Shown here: positions 53,515-61,951 of the stretch, piece after piece
Numbering within the stretch: position 1 is the stretch's first letter
Layout: each line of letters opens with the position of its first letter
Source: Flavobacteriaceae bacterium PS02334
GTDB taxonomy: Bacteria > Bacteroidota > Bacteroidia > Flavobacteriales > Flavobacteriaceae
Direction of reading: 5' to 3'
Assembly (NCBI GenBank): GCA_029959295.1
Contig: JASCOH010000005.1
Coordinates: 124,001 to 188,000, forward strand
Length of the DNA stretch: 64,000 bases
Made by a program: the position numbers and the translations under genes
The notes under the pieces: generated by a model
Seen by the model: only the letters and a program-made list of their open reading frames with translations
Database searches by the model: none
Told to the model about the DNA's origin: nothing

Positions 53515-54414
53515 TTATGCGTTTACCGCTTCCACTTTAATGTTTTCGTCATTCAGCATGTCTTTCAGCATATTTTCGATACCGCTTTTCAATGTAAAAG
53601 TCGAAGAAGGGCAGCCGCTGCAAGCTCCCTGAAGCACCACTTTCACGCGTTTTTCAGTTTCATCATAAGAATCAAAAAGAATGTTTCCGCCGTCAGCCTG
53701 AACTGCTGGCTTTACATATTCTTCTAAAATATTGATGATCTGCTGTGAAGTCGTATCTAAATTGTCGAAGTTCTCGATTTTCTGCTTTTCGATTTTTGGA
53801 TTTGCAGCCGCAATTGTTTCGTCTAAAACTGTGCCGCCGTTTTCAATAAATCCTTTGATGAAAGTTCTTAATTCCATCGTAATGTCTTGCCATTCTTGAA
53901 CAGCATATTTCGTAATTGAGATGTAATTTTCATCGATGAAAACTTCTTTTACATAAGGAAATTTGAATAATTCCATCGCCAGCGGAGAAGAAGTTGCTTC
54001 GTCGATATTTTTAAATTCAACGGCAGTTTTGGTCATCATTCTGCTTCCGACAAATTTTTGAACAGCAGGATTTGGCGTACTTTCAGCATAAACTGACATT
54101 GGCGATTTTTGTGTTTTCTTTTCAGAAATAGTGATAATCGTGCCTCCTTTGTTTACAAAACTATCGATTTGTTCAGCTACAGCATCTTTCACATCGTCCC
54201 ATTCAACGATATTATATCTTTCGATTGCGATGAAATTTCCAGAAATGTAAACCGATTTTACGAAAGGAAGATAAAAAAGCTGTTGTGCTAAAGGAGAATC
54301 TTTTGCTTCGTCAATATTTTTGTATTCGAAACTTTCGTTCTGCGTAATAAATTCAGGGAATTCGAATTTCAAAATCGCAGGGTTTTGAGTTTCTCGTATG
54401 GTGATTTTAGTCAT
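53515..54414 (-). CDS. Nfu/NifU Fe-S carrier with two Nfu N-terminal domains
   Basis: A 299-residue protein. Two homologous Nfu_N-type domains lie in tandem (residues 1-98 and 106-203), each with an NPA(I/V)xKF start, KNIDEAxxSPLAxxLF centre and FVKSVYI or YVKEVFI strand. A C-terminal NifU-like domain at 220-299 carries the cluster-binding C265-SG-C268 (GACSGCPSS). By family knowledge it receives and passes 4Fe-4S clusters to target enzymes. The duplicated N domain is an extra compared with the single-domain Nfu of other bacteria. Confidence 0.93.
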   Translation of the reverse strand: MTKITIRETQNPAILKFEFPEFITQNESFEYKNIDEAKDSPLAQQLFYLPFVKSVYISGNFIAIERYNIVEWDDVKDAVAEQIDSFVNKGGTIITISEKKTQKSPMSVYAESTPNPAVQKFVGSRMMTKTAVEFKNIDEATSSPLAMELFKFPYVKEVFIDENYISITKYAVQEWQDITMELRTFIKGFIENGGTVLDETIAAANPKIEKQKIENFDNLDTTSQQIINILEEYVKPAVQADGGNILFDSYDETEKRVKVVLQGACSGCPSSTFTLKSGIENMLKDMLNDENIKVEAVNA

Positions 54415-54741
54415 GAGTATTTATTTTCTGCAAATTTAACAAAGAAATTTTCAGCGAAATATTATATTTGGTTTTTTAAACATTAAATTAACAGTAGGTT
54501 TGGTTTGATTTAATATATCATTAAGAGAATGATATCATAATTATTATAAAGTTTTAGCCTAAAAGTGCTAGATTTTATGATATTTCAAGACCAACCTATG
54601 ACAAAAATTTATATATTTGACCGCTGCTGAAAATTACCTACCTCATTTATAAAATAAAAAGTTTTATAAATGATTTTATTTTTTAGTTAGCGAACTGTCA
54701 GTGAAGTATTTACAATGCATTTCATTAAAAAGGTAAACCCA
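54415..54741. other. 327-bp noncoding region before the PorP/SprF gene
   Basis: AT-rich DNA between divergent genes. A TATATTTG -7 box is at 54612-54619, which would give the PorP/SprF gene a leader of about 115 bases. No RNA gene or clear repeat is recognised in the leader. Confidence 0.5.
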
Positions 54742-55743
54742 ATGAATTTTAAAAAGAGGTATTTAGCATTATTGTTGTTGTTGGTCTCGCAAATATCGTT
54801 TTCACAAGAAGGAATCGCAGTTTATTCAGATTATCTTTCTGATAACTACTACTTAATACATCCTTCTATGGCCGGTGCTGCAAATTGTGCTAAAGTTAGA
54901 TTGACAGCACGTCAGCAATGGTTTGGTCAAGACGATGCGCCAGCTCTCCAAACTTTAAGTTTTAACGGAAGAGTAGGCGAGCAGTCAGGTGTGGGTATTA
55001 TTGCTTTTAATGACCGAAATGGATATCATACACAAACTGGTGCAAAAATTACTTATGCTCACCACATTCTTTTTTCAAGAGGGCAAGATGATTTGAATCA
55101 ATTGTCTTTTGGTATGAGTGCCGGATTAGTTCAAAGTAATTTGGATGAAACAGAATTTTTAGAATCTGGAGATTTTGATCCAATTGTTGACGGTACTATC
55201 ACTCAAAAATCATCTTACTTCAATGTTGATTTTGGTTCTTCTTATAACTATTTAGATTTTTATGCTCACTTTACTGTAAAAAATGCAGTTTCAAGTGAAA
55301 GAAAATTATATACTGGCATTGAAACTGATAACTTGAGAAAGTATTTGTTCAGCGCTGGGTATGTTTTTGGAGATTCTGAAAGAATTCAATTAGAGCCTTC
55401 TTTCTTGTTTCAATATGTAGATCAGACTAAAGAGAAAACAATCGATTTGAACTTGAAAGCTTATAAAGATCTTGAGTTCGGAAAACTTTGGGGCGGTTTG
55501 TCATACAGAAGAAGTTTTGACGGAGCTCAATTTGTAGACGGAAACAGTGTTTCTGATCAAAAATTGCAATATCTAACGCCAATTATTGGTGTGAATTATA
55601 AAAATTTCATGTTTGCTTACACCTATTCTCATCTTTTTGGAGATGTGAAGTTTGACAATGGCGGTTTCCACCAGATTACTCTTGGAATCAACCTTTTCTG
55701 CAAAAGAGAAAAATGGGATTGTAATTGTCCTGCTGTTAATTAA
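54742..55743 (+). CDS. PorP/SprF-family outer-membrane protein, orphan
   Basis: A 333-residue protein from ATG 54742; the ATG at 54715 is in frame but the later one gives a clean signal peptide (MNFKKRYLALLLLLVSQISFSQ) and follows an AAAAAGG site. The family opening YSDYLSDNYYLIHPSMAGAANC, then LTARQQWFGQDDAPALQTLSFNG and the final QITLGINLFCKREKWDCNC are clear. PorP/SprF proteins are 14-strand barrels that help export and anchor type B type IX cargo such as SprB. They are usually encoded beside that cargo gene. No cargo gene is here. Confidence 0.93.
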   Translation: MNFKKRYLALLLLLVSQISFSQEGIAVYSDYLSDNYYLIHPSMAGAANCAKVRLTARQQWFGQDDAPALQTLSFNGRVGEQSGVGIIAFNDRNGYHTQTGAKITYAHHILFSRGQDDLNQLSFGMSAGLVQSNLDETEFLESGDFDPIVDGTITQKSSYFNVDFGSSYNYLDFYAHFTVKNAVSSERKLYTGIETDNLRKYLFSAGYVFGDSERIQLEPSFLFQYVDQTKEKTIDLNLKAYKDLEFGKLWGGLSYRRSFDGAQFVDGNSVSDQKLQYLTPIIGVNYKNFMFAYTYSHLFGDVKFDNGGFHQITLGINLFCKREKWDCNCPAVN

Positions 55744-55766
55744 ATTTAAAGTTGATATTAATTCAG

Positions 55767-55802
55767 TCCCGGTAATTTATTTTATCGGGATTCTTTTTTT
55801 AA
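55767..55802 (+). terminator. Rho-independent terminator after the PorP/SprF gene
   Basis: Stem tcccggtaa / ttatcggga (one G-T pair) and a run of T, about 24 bp after the stop. The next ATG is only 11 bp beyond. Confidence 0.75.
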
Positions 55803-55812
55803 ATTCGATCCT

Positions 55813-56331
55813 ATGCTTATAAAATCTGTAAATGGCAAAAGCCCATCAATTCCGGAAGATTGTTATGTAGCCGAAAATGCTACGATTATTGGTGATGTGA
55901 CTTTCGGTGAATCTTGCAGTGTTTGGTTCAATGCTGTAATTCGCGGTGATGTAAATTTTATTACGATCGGCAATAAAGTCAATATTCAAGACGGAGCCGT
56001 AATTCATTGTACGTATCAAAAACATCCGACGGTAATTGGAAATAATGTTTCAATTGGACATAATGCTATTGTACATGGCTGTAAGGTTCATGATAACGTC
56101 TTAATAGGGATGGGAGCAATCGTGATGGATAATTGCGTAATTGAAAGCAATTCAATCATTGCGGCAGGCGCTGTAATTACTCAAAACACAACCGTTGAAT
56201 CTGGATCGATTTACGCGGGTGTTCCTGCAAAAAAGGTAAAAGATATCAACAAGTCTGACTTTGCTGGGGAGATTGAAAGGATTTCCAATAATTATGTAAT
56301 GTATTCTGGTTGGCTAAAAGACGAAAAATAA
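55813..56331 (+). CDS. Gamma-carbonic-anhydrase-like hexapeptide protein
   Basis: A 172-residue left-handed beta-helix protein with repeated hexapeptides (ATIIGDVTFGESCSVWFNAVIRGD, ITIGNKVNIQDGAVIHCTYQ, VIGNNVSIGHNAIVHGCKVHDNVLIGMGAIV). The three metal-binding His of the gamma-CA/YrdA group are visible in VIHC, SIGHN and IVHG. Members are trimeric and bind zinc; many lack proven carbonic anhydrase activity. Signal peptide absent. A plus-strand gene between the orphan PorP/SprF protein and the convergent LytTR regulator. Confidence 0.92.
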   Translation: MLIKSVNGKSPSIPEDCYVAENATIIGDVTFGESCSVWFNAVIRGDVNFITIGNKVNIQDGAVIHCTYQKHPTVIGNNVSIGHNAIVHGCKVHDNVLIGMGAIVMDNCVIESNSIIAAGAVITQNTTVESGSIYAGVPAKKVKDINKSDFAGEIERISNNYVMYSGWLKDEK

Positions 56332-56332
56332 T

Positions 56333-57046
56333 CTAAAATTGGATTTGCTGGTAAAGTAGCGTTTTATAATTTTCGCCTACTGGAATTCTTTTATCCATGA
56401 TTACTACTTTGTTTTTTTGTATGGATTTTACATGTTTTAAATTTACAATATAAGATCGGTGTATGCGAAAGAAATCACTGTTTTCTAACGAAACTTCAAA
56501 TTTCTTCAAGCTATTTAATGTAAGTATATATTTTCCATTTGATGTGTGGATTTTTACATAATCTTTTAGGCCCTCAATATAGAGTATGTCATTGAGATTT
56601 AGTTTTATATTTTCATATTCAGCTTTGACAAAAATGTATTCTTGAACGCTTTTTTGAGGTAGAATAGTTGCTATGATAGGCTGTGCAGTTTGAGTGCTAG
56701 CCATTTGTTGTGCTCTCAGAACAGCTTTAAAAAAACGATGAAAAGGGATGGGTTTCATTAAATAATCTACAGCTCCAATATTAAAACCATCAACAGCATA
56801 TTCTGAATAAGCAGTAGTGAATATTACCATTGGTATTTTATCAAGCGATTTTAGAAATTCAATTCCGTTAAATTGGGGCATTTCTATATCTAAAAAAATC
56901 AAGTCAACATTGGATTGATTCATAAATGAAATAGCATCAATTGCATTGTTAAAAGTGGCTACAAGTTCAAGTATTTCTATTCTGGAAGTAAATTCTTTTA
57001 AAACATCAACAGCTAATGGTTCGTCATCAATTATTACACATTTCAT
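56333..57046 (-). CDS. LytTR-type response regulator
   Basis: A 237-residue regulator. The receiver domain holds the acidic pair DD at residues 7-8, the phospho-acceptor D53 in FLDIEMP, Thr in IFTTAYSEYAVDGF and Lys in DYLMKPIPFHRF. The C-terminal LytTR DNA-binding domain starts near residue 130 (EYIFVKAEYENIKLNLNDILYIEGLKDYVKI and FRIHRSYIVNLKHVKSI). It ends a five-gene minus-strand unit and pairs with the kinase 11 bp upstream. Confidence 0.95.
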   Translation of the reverse strand: MKCVIIDDEPLAVDVLKEFTSRIEILELVATFNNAIDAISFMNQSNVDLIFLDIEMPQFNGIEFLKSLDKIPMVIFTTAYSEYAVDGFNIGAVDYLMKPIPFHRFFKAVLRAQQMASTQTAQPIIATILPQKSVQEYIFVKAEYENIKLNLNDILYIEGLKDYVKIHTSNGKYILTLNSLKKFEVSLENSDFFRIHRSYIVNLKHVKSIQKNKVVIMDKRIPVGENYKTLLYQQIQF

Positions 57047-57057
57047 ACTTTTACTTT

Positions 57058-58137
57058 TTAAATTTTTATTCCGTCAAGTTTCAAAATCAGATGAAGTTTG
57101 TATTTTTCATCTTCCGTTGTAATGTTTAATTCATGTGAATTTGGATAAAGAAGTTCAAGCCTGCTTTCAATATTCTTAATTCCTATTCCTGAATTTTCTT
57201 CGTCTTTAGGATGATTACCAATTTTATTTTCAATGCAAAAATCAAGCTGGTTATCTCTAATTTCAATTAAGATTTTAACCCAAGTGCTTCCCTTATAATC
57301 TGTTCCGTATTTGAAGGCATTCTCAACAAAAACAATAAGAAGAAGCGGTTCAATAAATTTATCTTTTGTGTCTCCATGAATATTAATTTTTATGTTTTCA
57401 ATGTCATTGAGCCTCAGTTTTTGGAGTTCTATATAATTGCTGATATACTTAAGTTCTTTTTCTAAAGAAACTACATCATGGTCTGTTTCATATAGCATAT
57501 AACGCATTAATTCAGAAAGCGTAACAATGGCATCTGGAAGCAAATCTGATTTTTTATAAGCCAACGAATAAAGACTATTCAGGGAATTGAAGAGAAAATG
57601 TGGATTCGTCTGCTTTCTTAAATAGATTAGTTCCGTTGTTTTTTTCTGAGTTTCTCCAATTAATCTATTTTTTTGATTTTTATAATATTCGGACAATGTC
57701 TTAATCGTAATGCTTATTGCTGTAATCAAGAGATAAAAAAAAACCGGTATTAATTTTGGAAGGAAAGGCATTGGTCTTTTATTAAAGTCAATGATAACTT
57801 CTCTCTTTATTGCCGAAGCCGTATCAGTTTTGATGTGTAGATTTTTGAATTCTGGAGGGAAGTAATAACTTCTTATACTAACAAATAGTACAATAATGCC
57901 CAACAGAAATAAAAAGTAGGTCAGATAATTTTTTTGCAATAATAACTTCGGAACTAGATAAATATAATTGATATAAAATAGTAGAATTGTAGTTACCCAT
58001 TGAATATAAAAATCGATTCCAAGAATAAAGGGACTTTGGTAAAATTGTAATAAGGATGCCAAAATAAAAAAGCACCATATCAGGCTATGGATGAAAATGC
58101 TTCTAATCAAACTGCTTTTTAAGTAGGCTGTTTTCAT
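57058..58137 (-). CDS. LytS/YehU-type sensor histidine kinase
   Basis: A 359-residue membrane kinase. Four hydrophobic stretches occupy residues about 10-145. A short linker leads to the His_kinase module with the phospho-acceptor H180 in NPHFLFNSLNSLY. An ATPase domain has FVENAFKYG (N box) and ENSGIGIKNIESRL (G box). It shows no periplasmic sensor of note, so it may sense through its membrane part. Overlaps the DUF4907 gene start region by 4 bp, so translation is coupled. Confidence 0.95.
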   Translation of the reverse strand: MKTAYLKSSLIRSIFIHSLIWCFFILASLLQFYQSPFILGIDFYIQWVTTILLFYINYIYLVPKLLLQKNYLTYFLFLLGIIVLFVSIRSYYFPPEFKNLHIKTDTASAIKREVIIDFNKRPMPFLPKLIPVFFYLLITAISITIKTLSEYYKNQKNRLIGETQKKTTELIYLRKQTNPHFLFNSLNSLYSLAYKKSDLLPDAIVTLSELMRYMLYETDHDVVSLEKELKYISNYIELQKLRLNDIENIKINIHGDTKDKFIEPLLLIVFVENAFKYGTDYKGSTWVKILIEIRDNQLDFCIENKIGNHPKDEENSGIGIKNIESRLELLYPNSHELNITTEDEKYKLHLILKLDGIKI

Positions 58138-58445
58138 CTAATGTTAATGTTAAGCAATTTTAATTCGTTTTCGGTTATAGTAGGAGGAACATTCTTTGCT
58201 ATTTTTTCTGCAACTAAATGTGCAACTTTTAAAGCGTCTTCTTCACTTTTAAAGCTTTTTATTTCACTAACAGCAGGAATGGAGCTCTGTTTTATATAGA
58301 TTTTTCCTGACTTTGAAATTGAATATCCCCAGCCATTTTTAGTTCTAAAAGCATTTGCTTTCCACTCAGCATTGTTATTGCACGAATAAATAAAAGCAGA
58401 AAAAATAATAAAGGCAAGTGTTTTAACAATAAGGTTTTTCATCAT
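58134..58445 (-). CDS. DUF4907 small lipoprotein
   Basis: A 103-residue protein with a lipoprotein signal (TLAFIIFSAFIYSC, Cys near residue 22). Mature part matches DUF4907: AFRTKNGWGYSISKSGKIYIKQSSIPAVSEIKSF followed by SEEDALKVAHLVAEKI. Small proteins of this kind occur next to Kelch proteins in flavobacteria. Its role is unknown. Its coupling to the kinase and its envelope location make it a candidate partner or signal for that kinase; that is inference. Confidence 0.85.
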   Translation of the reverse strand: MMKNLIVKTLAFIIFSAFIYSCNNNAEWKANAFRTKNGWGYSISKSGKIYIKQSSIPAVSEIKSFKSEEDALKVAHLVAEKIAKNVPPTITENELKLLNINIR

Positions 58446-58456
58446 ACTTAAAAATT

Positions 58457-58490
58457 AAAAACTCCCGCAGAAATTCCACGGGAGAAAAAT
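58457..58490 (-). terminator. Hairpin after the Kelch gene, possible attenuator
   Basis: On the minus strand CTCCCG, eleven-base loop, CGGGAG, then a T-run. It lies between the Kelch stop (58511) and the DUF4907 start (58445), so it may reduce transcription into DUF4907, kinase and regulator. Confidence 0.7.
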
Positions 58491-58510
58491 GTAAAAAAAT
58501 CAACAACCAA

Positions 58511-59524
58511 CTAATCCTCGTCGTCATATTCTTCAAACGGCATAAATTCCCATAAGTCATCGAAGAAGCTACTTCCGGTTCTCCCTAATACGACGTAGCC
58601 TCTTGAATTTTGTATAGAAAATGCTGTTGCATCATAACGAACAGTTCCTTCATAGGATGTTTTTTCATCCCAAGTATCATTATTTGGATTGTATTCCCAA
58701 ACGGAACTTATGGCTCCTGTATTTACTCCACAAGCGATATAGCCATAACCGTTTATTGCGAAACCGCTGGCATTTGATCTGGCAATATTATAAGAATCCT
58801 CATAGTCTAAGTTGCGTTTTCTAGTCCAAACTTCTGTTGTAGGATCAAATTCCCAAAAATCAGTTTCATAAAGTCCGTTGTTTGAGCCAGTTCCCAAATA
58901 AGCTTTATTGTTGATGATGAAAACTGCGGCATCTCGTCTCTTGTTTCCCCCATATCCGTTATTTGTTACCCAAGTTCCAAGTTCAGTGTCTGTGGTACCT
59001 GGGATATATTGATAGATATCTTTTTGGTAATTTCCATCATAACCAGTTCCAATATAGGCTTTGTCTCCCACTTGAAATCCAATTGCTCCATATCTGGCAG
59101 TACCTGCATAATCTGCTTTTTGAGACCATGTGTTTGTTGAAGGATCATATTGGTAAAAATCTTTCAATCGGTTAGTTCCATCATATCCTAAACCAAGATA
59201 TCCTTTTCCGTTAAGTTCAAAGCCAGAAGCAGAACTTCTTCCAATTCCGATAAAATTTGCTTTTTGCTCCCAAAAATCCCCATTTGGATTATATACCCAC
59301 AAATCATTTAAATAACCGTTGTTTTCTCCTGTATATCCAGTTGCGATGTAGGCAAGGTTGTCAATTACAAAACTAACGGTACTTGACCTGGCAGGTCCGT
59401 CGAAAGCAGAACGATTAATCCAGTTTCCGTTTGTTGAATCACCATCATCGGCATTACAACTTGTAAATGCTATTGAGATTAAAATGCAAATAATAGTTGC
59501 ATGTCTTTTTTTGAACTTAATCAT
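58511..59524 (-). CDS. Kelch-repeat lipoprotein
   Basis: A 337-residue protein with a lipoprotein signal (ATIICILISIAFTSC, Cys near 23). Six Kelch-like blades follow, each about 50 residues with an FxxxGKGYxGxGYDG-type strand and a later W (for example NDLWVYNPNGDFWEQKANF, DFYQYDPSTNTWSQKADYAG, DFWEFDPTTEVWTRK). It should form a beta-propeller on the outer surface or in the periplasm. Ligand unknown. The C-terminus is very acidic (EEYDDED). Second gene of the five-gene unit, 12 bp after the outer-membrane protein. Confidence 0.9.
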   Translation of the reverse strand: MIKFKKRHATIICILISIAFTSCNADDGDSTNGNWINRSAFDGPARSSTVSFVIDNLAYIATGYTGENNGYLNDLWVYNPNGDFWEQKANFIGIGRSSASGFELNGKGYLGLGYDGTNRLKDFYQYDPSTNTWSQKADYAGTARYGAIGFQVGDKAYIGTGYDGNYQKDIYQYIPGTTDTELGTWVTNNGYGGNKRRDAAVFIINNKAYLGTGSNNGLYETDFWEFDPTTEVWTRKRNLDYEDSYNIARSNASGFAINGYGYIACGVNTGAISSVWEYNPNNDTWDEKTSYEGTVRYDATAFSIQNSRGYVVLGRTGSSFFDDLWEFMPFEEYDDED

Positions 59525-59536
59525 AGTAAAAATTAT

Positions 59537-60382
59537 TTATAGTTGATATTTAATGCCTAGCTTGAATGTGTATCCGTCATTTATGTTTAAATCATATCTA
59601 ATGTTGTCGTCGCTGTCGTTGAGATGAATTTTTTTATTAAAATCATAACCTCCTTTGAGTTCTAACGTGAAATTTTCGTCGAATTTTCTTTTATATTGAA
59701 ATCCAGTAGTCATTTGAGACCAAGAGACTCTTTCGATTTTAGTATTTTGTATAGTTATTTTCTCATTCGTATTATAGAAATAGCCATTGAAATCATTAGT
59801 AATACTGAAAGTATTTCGTTCATTATTTGAATAGGAAATCTTCGCACTTGGAAATCCTAAGTCTAGTTCCATTTTGTTTTTAAAACTATACTTAAAATGG
59901 AATGTTGGCAGAATTTCAGGTTTTCCAAAAATTGTATTTCTTTGAACTCCAATTGCTATTTGTGCGTTTTCTGCAAGCTTGTTTGTGAACTCAATTCCGC
60001 CAAAAAGGCTAATGTCTGAAGCATGGATTTTAGTCTCAAAATTCGCTACAGGATTCGCAATAATTGTAAACGAATTCTTATCTGAAAAAACATAGTTATA
60101 TTCTAAAGCATAGTTTAGGCTGTTGAATTGATCCAGATAATCATCATTTCCATATTCAGTATCAGAATAGGAGATGGATGAATTGGTATAGCCAAATTTG
60201 CTATTTAGTTGATTTTTTTTGTCTTTCATAATCCTAAAACCAAAATTCAGTTCTGTTTGATTTATGGATATATTTTCTGAGTGCTGTGTTTTTAGATTTA
60301 TTTCTGCAAAGCCGTTCTCTTGTGAAAAAGTATAAGACGAAATAAAAAATAAAACCATAATTGAATTAATGCGGATTTTCAT
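59537..60382 (-). CDS. Outer-membrane beta-barrel protein (DUF6268-like)
   Basis: A 281-residue protein from ATG 60382; the in-frame start 108 bp upstream would run through the promoter. Signal peptide MKIRINSIMVLFFISSYTFSQ. The body is alternating strands with aromatic ends (FAEINLKTQHSENISINQTE, LNYALEYNYVF, FHFKYSFKNKMELDLGFP) and closes with YTFKLGIKYQL, as in small porin-like barrels. It resembles the DUF6268 group, though I am not certain of that name. First gene of the minus-strand unit that carries the kinase and regulator. Confidence 0.7.
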   Translation of the reverse strand: MKIRINSIMVLFFISSYTFSQENGFAEINLKTQHSENISINQTELNFGFRIMKDKKNQLNSKFGYTNSSISYSDTEYGNDDYLDQFNSLNYALEYNYVFSDKNSFTIIANPVANFETKIHASDISLFGGIEFTNKLAENAQIAIGVQRNTIFGKPEILPTFHFKYSFKNKMELDLGFPSAKISYSNNERNTFSITNDFNGYFYNTNEKITIQNTKIERVSWSQMTTGFQYKRKFDENFTLELKGGYDFNKKIHLNDSDDNIRYDLNINDGYTFKLGIKYQL

Positions 60383-60398
60383 GTTTTTAATATTGAGC

Positions 60399-60429
60399 CA
60401 AAAGTATCTGTTAAGGTTAACTATTAAAA
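60399..60429 (-). promoter_or_regulatory. Promoter of the five-gene minus-strand unit
   Basis: On the minus strand, TTTT at 60429-60426, 19 bases, TACTTTTG at 60406-60399, then about 16 bases to the ATG at 60382. Confidence 0.6.
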
Positions 60430-60599
60430 ATATTATAGATGAACACCCCAAATGTGTAGACCAAACCTGATTTTTTGCATCTGAAATCAATTTGACTGCA
60501 AAAACCTGATAATTTGCTATTTATAGATGTAAATATCCTTTTGGTCGTTGGAATAAAGCTGTTGGTATATGTTATAATCGAGGCTTGATGCTTCAATTA

Positions 60600-60607
60600 T
60601 ATATTTG
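60600..60607 (+). promoter_or_regulatory. -7 promoter element TATATTTG before the DUF4270 gene
   Basis: Exact TAnnTTTG match, 15 bp before the ATG at 60623. The usual -33 TTTG is not seen at 19-21 bp, which may mean activator dependence, possibly on the neighbouring LytTR regulator. Confidence 0.5.
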
Positions 60608-60622
60608 TCCAAAAAGAATAAT

Positions 60623-61951
60623 ATGTATAAAGCGATTATCATATCGGCATTTGTGGCTCTCATGGCATCTTGCACAAGTGATTTCAATAATGAGAAATAT
60701 GTGGTTGGGGAGGATTATATCGAGAACATGGATGGTGTTATTTTGGTAGATACTTTAACCGTTGAAGTTTCTACAGTAAGCTTGGATTCTCTGATTACTT
60801 CAAGCCAAGAAAGAATTTTAGTTGGAAATTATACCGATCCTATATTTGGTAAATTAAAATCGGAAAGCTATTTTGAGCTAACGGCAAATAATTATAGGCT
60901 CAAGACTTCAACTTCAGATACTGATTATACCAATTTTGTTTATGATTCTATTGCAGTTATTCTTAGACATGACAATTATTATTATGGCGACACATTGCAA
61001 AACCAGATATTAAGCGTTCATAGGCTTTCAGAAAAAGTATTGTATGATGACGAAGCAACGAGTTTTTATAATACTTCTACTTTAGATTATGAATCAGGAA
61101 GTTTGGGTACGATTACATACAAACCTGAACCAAATAGAAAAGACTCGATTTATATTCCGATAAGTGATGCTTATGGTCAAGAATTGTTTCAAAAGCTAAA
61201 AACGCAAGAAATTTCTACGAAAGATGAATTTATAAATAAATTTAACGGATTAATGATTAAGTCTATAGGTGAAAATAGTTCCAGCGTTATTGGGTTTTCA
61301 GCTTCTAAAAGCAGCGTCTTGAGATTGTATTATTCGGATAATGAAGAAACTAACGAAGAATCATTATATAAAGATTTTTACATTTCAGATCCAGCTCGAC
61401 AATTTAATAGTGTCAGCCTCGATAGAAACGGAACGATAATCCAAAATCTTCAATCGGGTTCTAGTTTTCAGCCGAGTGGTTTAACTGGAAACCAATCTTT
61501 TATTCAAGCTGGAAGCGGAATTGTTTGCAGATTAGATTTTCCAAGTATAAAACGATTGTATGATCTTTCTGAAAACGGAACCATAGTAGATGCTCAATTG
61601 CTTCTTAGGCCTGTGAAGAATAGTAATTCAAATGTCTATCCATTAAAAGATTCTTTGAGTGTTTATGTTGCGGATCAATACAATAGGATTTCAAATGTTT
61701 TGTATGATTATAATGGCACCCAGGCCTACGCATTGCTCAATCAGGAAATTGATGAATTTCATGAAAATATTGGTTATTCGATTTCTATTGCAGGCTTTTT
61801 GAATACCGAATTGACCAAACAAAGCAATACCAGATCGACGCTGCTTTTTTCTCTTCCAAGTGCATCGAAGTCGGTAGACAGATTGGTTATTGGTGACCAG
61901 AATAATTCAGAAAATAAAATCAAGTTAAAAATCTATTACCTCTCTTATTAA
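60623..61951 (+). CDS. DUF4270 family lipoprotein
   Basis: A 442-residue protein from ATG 60623; the TTG at 60605 overlaps the -7 box. Lipoprotein signal AFVALMASC with Cys near residue 16. The DUF4270 pattern is clear: SLDSLITSSQERILVGNYTDPIFGKLKSESYFEL near the start, YDSIAVILRHDNYYYGDTL, and a second half with FIQAGSGIVCRLDFPSIKRL. The family is exclusive to Bacteroidota and has no known function; it looks like a beta-sandwich surface protein. Coupled to the next gene by a TAATG overlap. Confidence 0.9.
   Translation: MYKAIIISAFVALMASCTSDFNNEKYVVGEDYIENMDGVILVDTLTVEVSTVSLDSLITSSQERILVGNYTDPIFGKLKSESYFELTANNYRLKTSTSDTDYTNFVYDSIAVILRHDNYYYGDTLQNQILSVHRLSEKVLYDDEATSFYNTSTLDYESGSLGTITYKPEPNRKDSIYIPISDAYGQELFQKLKTQEISTKDEFINKFNGLMIKSIGENSSSVIGFSASKSSVLRLYYSDNEETNEESLYKDFYISDPARQFNSVSLDRNGTIIQNLQSGSSFQPSGLTGNQSFIQAGSGIVCRLDFPSIKRLYDLSENGTIVDAQLLLRPVKNSNSNVYPLKDSLSVYVADQYNRISNVLYDYNGTQAYALLNQEIDEFHENIGYSISIAGFLNTELTKQSNTRSTLLFSLPSASKSVDRLVIGDQNNSENKIKLKIYYLSY

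Noticed and set aside
54415-54741. Possible small RNA or riboswitch in the PorP/SprF leader
   Set aside because: No stable conserved fold or T-run could be seen; only a -7 box supports transcription.
60383-60490. Longer N-terminus for the barrel protein at 59537-60382
   Set aside because: The added residues include the promoter region and hide a typical signal peptide that begins at 60382.
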